NCBI RefSeq assembly: GCF_900491745.1
Contig: NZ_UETR01000047.1
Location: 1 to 22,204 of the forward strand
Source of the DNA: Amarolinea aalborgensis
Lineage (GTDB): Bacteria > Chloroflexota > Anaerolineae > SSC4 > Amarolineaceae
Length of the DNA: 22,204 nucleotides
Direction: 5' to 3'
In this document: positions 21,772-22,204 of the stretch, one piece after another
Layout: each line of letters begins with the position of its first letter
Position numbering within the stretch: position 1 is the first letter of the stretch
Translations under genes and position numbers: made by a program
The notes under the pieces: generated by a model
What the model was told of the DNA's origin: nothing
The model's database searches: none
What the model saw: only the letters and a program-made list of their open reading frames with translations

Positions 21772-22204
21772 TCACATCCGTGATGGATTGCCCTTGCCAT
21801 CACCCGCGGCCAGTGCTTTGACGAAAGCCGCCACTTCGGGTAGCGCCTCCGCGCTCAAGGCGACGTCCAGCAGGGCCGTCAGGTGCGCGCTGGGTAAGTC
21901 GCGAATGGCCCCAGCCAGGTCAACAGGTACGGTATCGAAGCGTCGGCTCAACACGTGCAATACCATCTGCGCCTGACCCTGTTGCATCCCTTGTTGCGTC
22001 CCTTGCTGGATGCCTTGCTGGATGCCTTGCTCCAGGCCTTTCTGCATTCCAATTCGCTCAACACTGGTGATGTATGGCATCTGCTGCGCCTCCTCGATTT
22101 CAGCTACTTCACGCCAAAAGATCTGATCCAGACCTTCCGGTAACTGGATCACCCAATCTATGAACCGAAATAGATTGATGATATCTTGTCTCTCATAGCC
22201 CCGC
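21772..22204 (-). CDS. Rpn/PD-(D/E)XK family protein (transposase_31-like), 5' end beyond window
   Basis: Partial; about 143 codons are visible. The visible start RGYERQDIINLFRFIDWVI, then QLPEGLDQIFWREVAEIEEA and MPYITSVERIGMQKGLEQG, is the typical C-terminal half of the Rpn family, known as recombination-promoting nucleases or PDDEXK-type transposase-like proteins. The catalytic PD-(D/E)XK half would lie to the right of the window. A GIQQGIQQGTQQGMQQGQ repeat follows, encoded by repeated 12-bp units, and a C-terminal helical part ends at 21772. An in-frame GTG at 22152 is not the start, since the family sequence continues upstream. Rpn proteins promote DNA breakage and recombination and are often found in accessory DNA. 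Confidence 0.85.
   Translation of the reverse strand, partial: RGYERQDIINLFRFIDWVIQLPEGLDQIFWREVAEIEEAQQMPYITSVERIGMQKGLEQGIQQGIQQGTQQGMQQGQAQMVLHVLSRRFDTVPVDLAGAIRDLPSAHLTALLDVALSAEALPEVAAFVKALAAGDGKGNPSRM

Noticed and set aside
1..22204. tRNA and rRNA genes
   Set aside because: No rRNA motif or tRNA cloverleaf was noticed on either strand by eye. A tRNA-finder run would settle this.

Overview
The window is a GC-rich bacterial chromosome segment, about 22.2 kb, densely packed with genes on both strands. Several features together suggest a member of the Chloroflexota (Anaerolineae or Caldilineae-like): a CSLREA-type secreted repeat protein, a YvcK protein with its own N-terminal membrane segments, a T-box leader in front of pheST, a PheS with a four-cysteine insertion, a dodecin, an Rpn-family protein, and a DUF6516 protein with a small partner. 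This assignment is an inference from gene content and sequence style; no 16S gene or other taxonomic marker is present.

Layout. (1) 1-941, minus strand: the N-terminal part of a secreted beta-helix repeat protein that runs off the left edge, divergent from an orphan OmpR-type response regulator (1170-1883). (2) 1884-2093: a spacer made largely of two 66-bp direct repeats. (3) 2094-7694, plus strand: a tightly packed run of a BtuF/TroA-like metal or cobalamin receptor without a signal peptide, a nucleotidyltransferase-fold protein (NTP_transf_5), a MurJ/MviN-type flippase, a GT4 glycosyltransferase and a GNAT acetyltransferase. The middle part looks like an envelope or polysaccharide module. 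(4) 7830-11283, plus strand: yvcK, pgk and tpiA, closed by a strong intrinsic terminator. (5) 11412-12203, plus strand: a membrane protein with site-2-protease-like motifs, behind its own promoter. (6) 12262-15149, minus strand: a five-gene run of an M20 amidohydrolase, a small unknown protein, an SRPBCC protein, a DinB-like protein and a cytochrome-b5-like heme protein. (7) 15311-20229, minus strand: a strong promoter, a complete Phe-specific T-box leader, pheS, pheT and a membrane-anchored DsbA-like protein, ending in a terminator. (8) 20271-22204: a more accessory stretch with a DUF6516 toxin-like gene and its small upstream partner, an eroded gene start, a dodecin gene with promoter and terminators, and the C-terminal part of an Rpn/PD-(D/E)XK family protein that runs off the right edge.

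How the genes work together. The clearest regulated unit is pheS-pheT: the leader carries a UUC specifier, a UGGU T-box bulge that would pair with the ACCA end of tRNA-Phe, and a terminator placed directly before pheS. The yvcK-pgk-tpiA run links a UDP-sugar-sensing regulator to central carbon metabolism and resembles the actinobacterial order rapZ-yvcK-whiA-gap-pgk-tpiA with parts missing. The DUF6516 pair has the 4-nt overlap and upstream repeated motif expected of a self-regulated toxin-antitoxin-like module, but its small partner has no recognisable DNA-binding domain. I did not find a clearly unprecedented system. The best leads are this pair, the 66-bp repeats, the site-2-protease-like protein and the repeat-rich pheS-pheT spacer.
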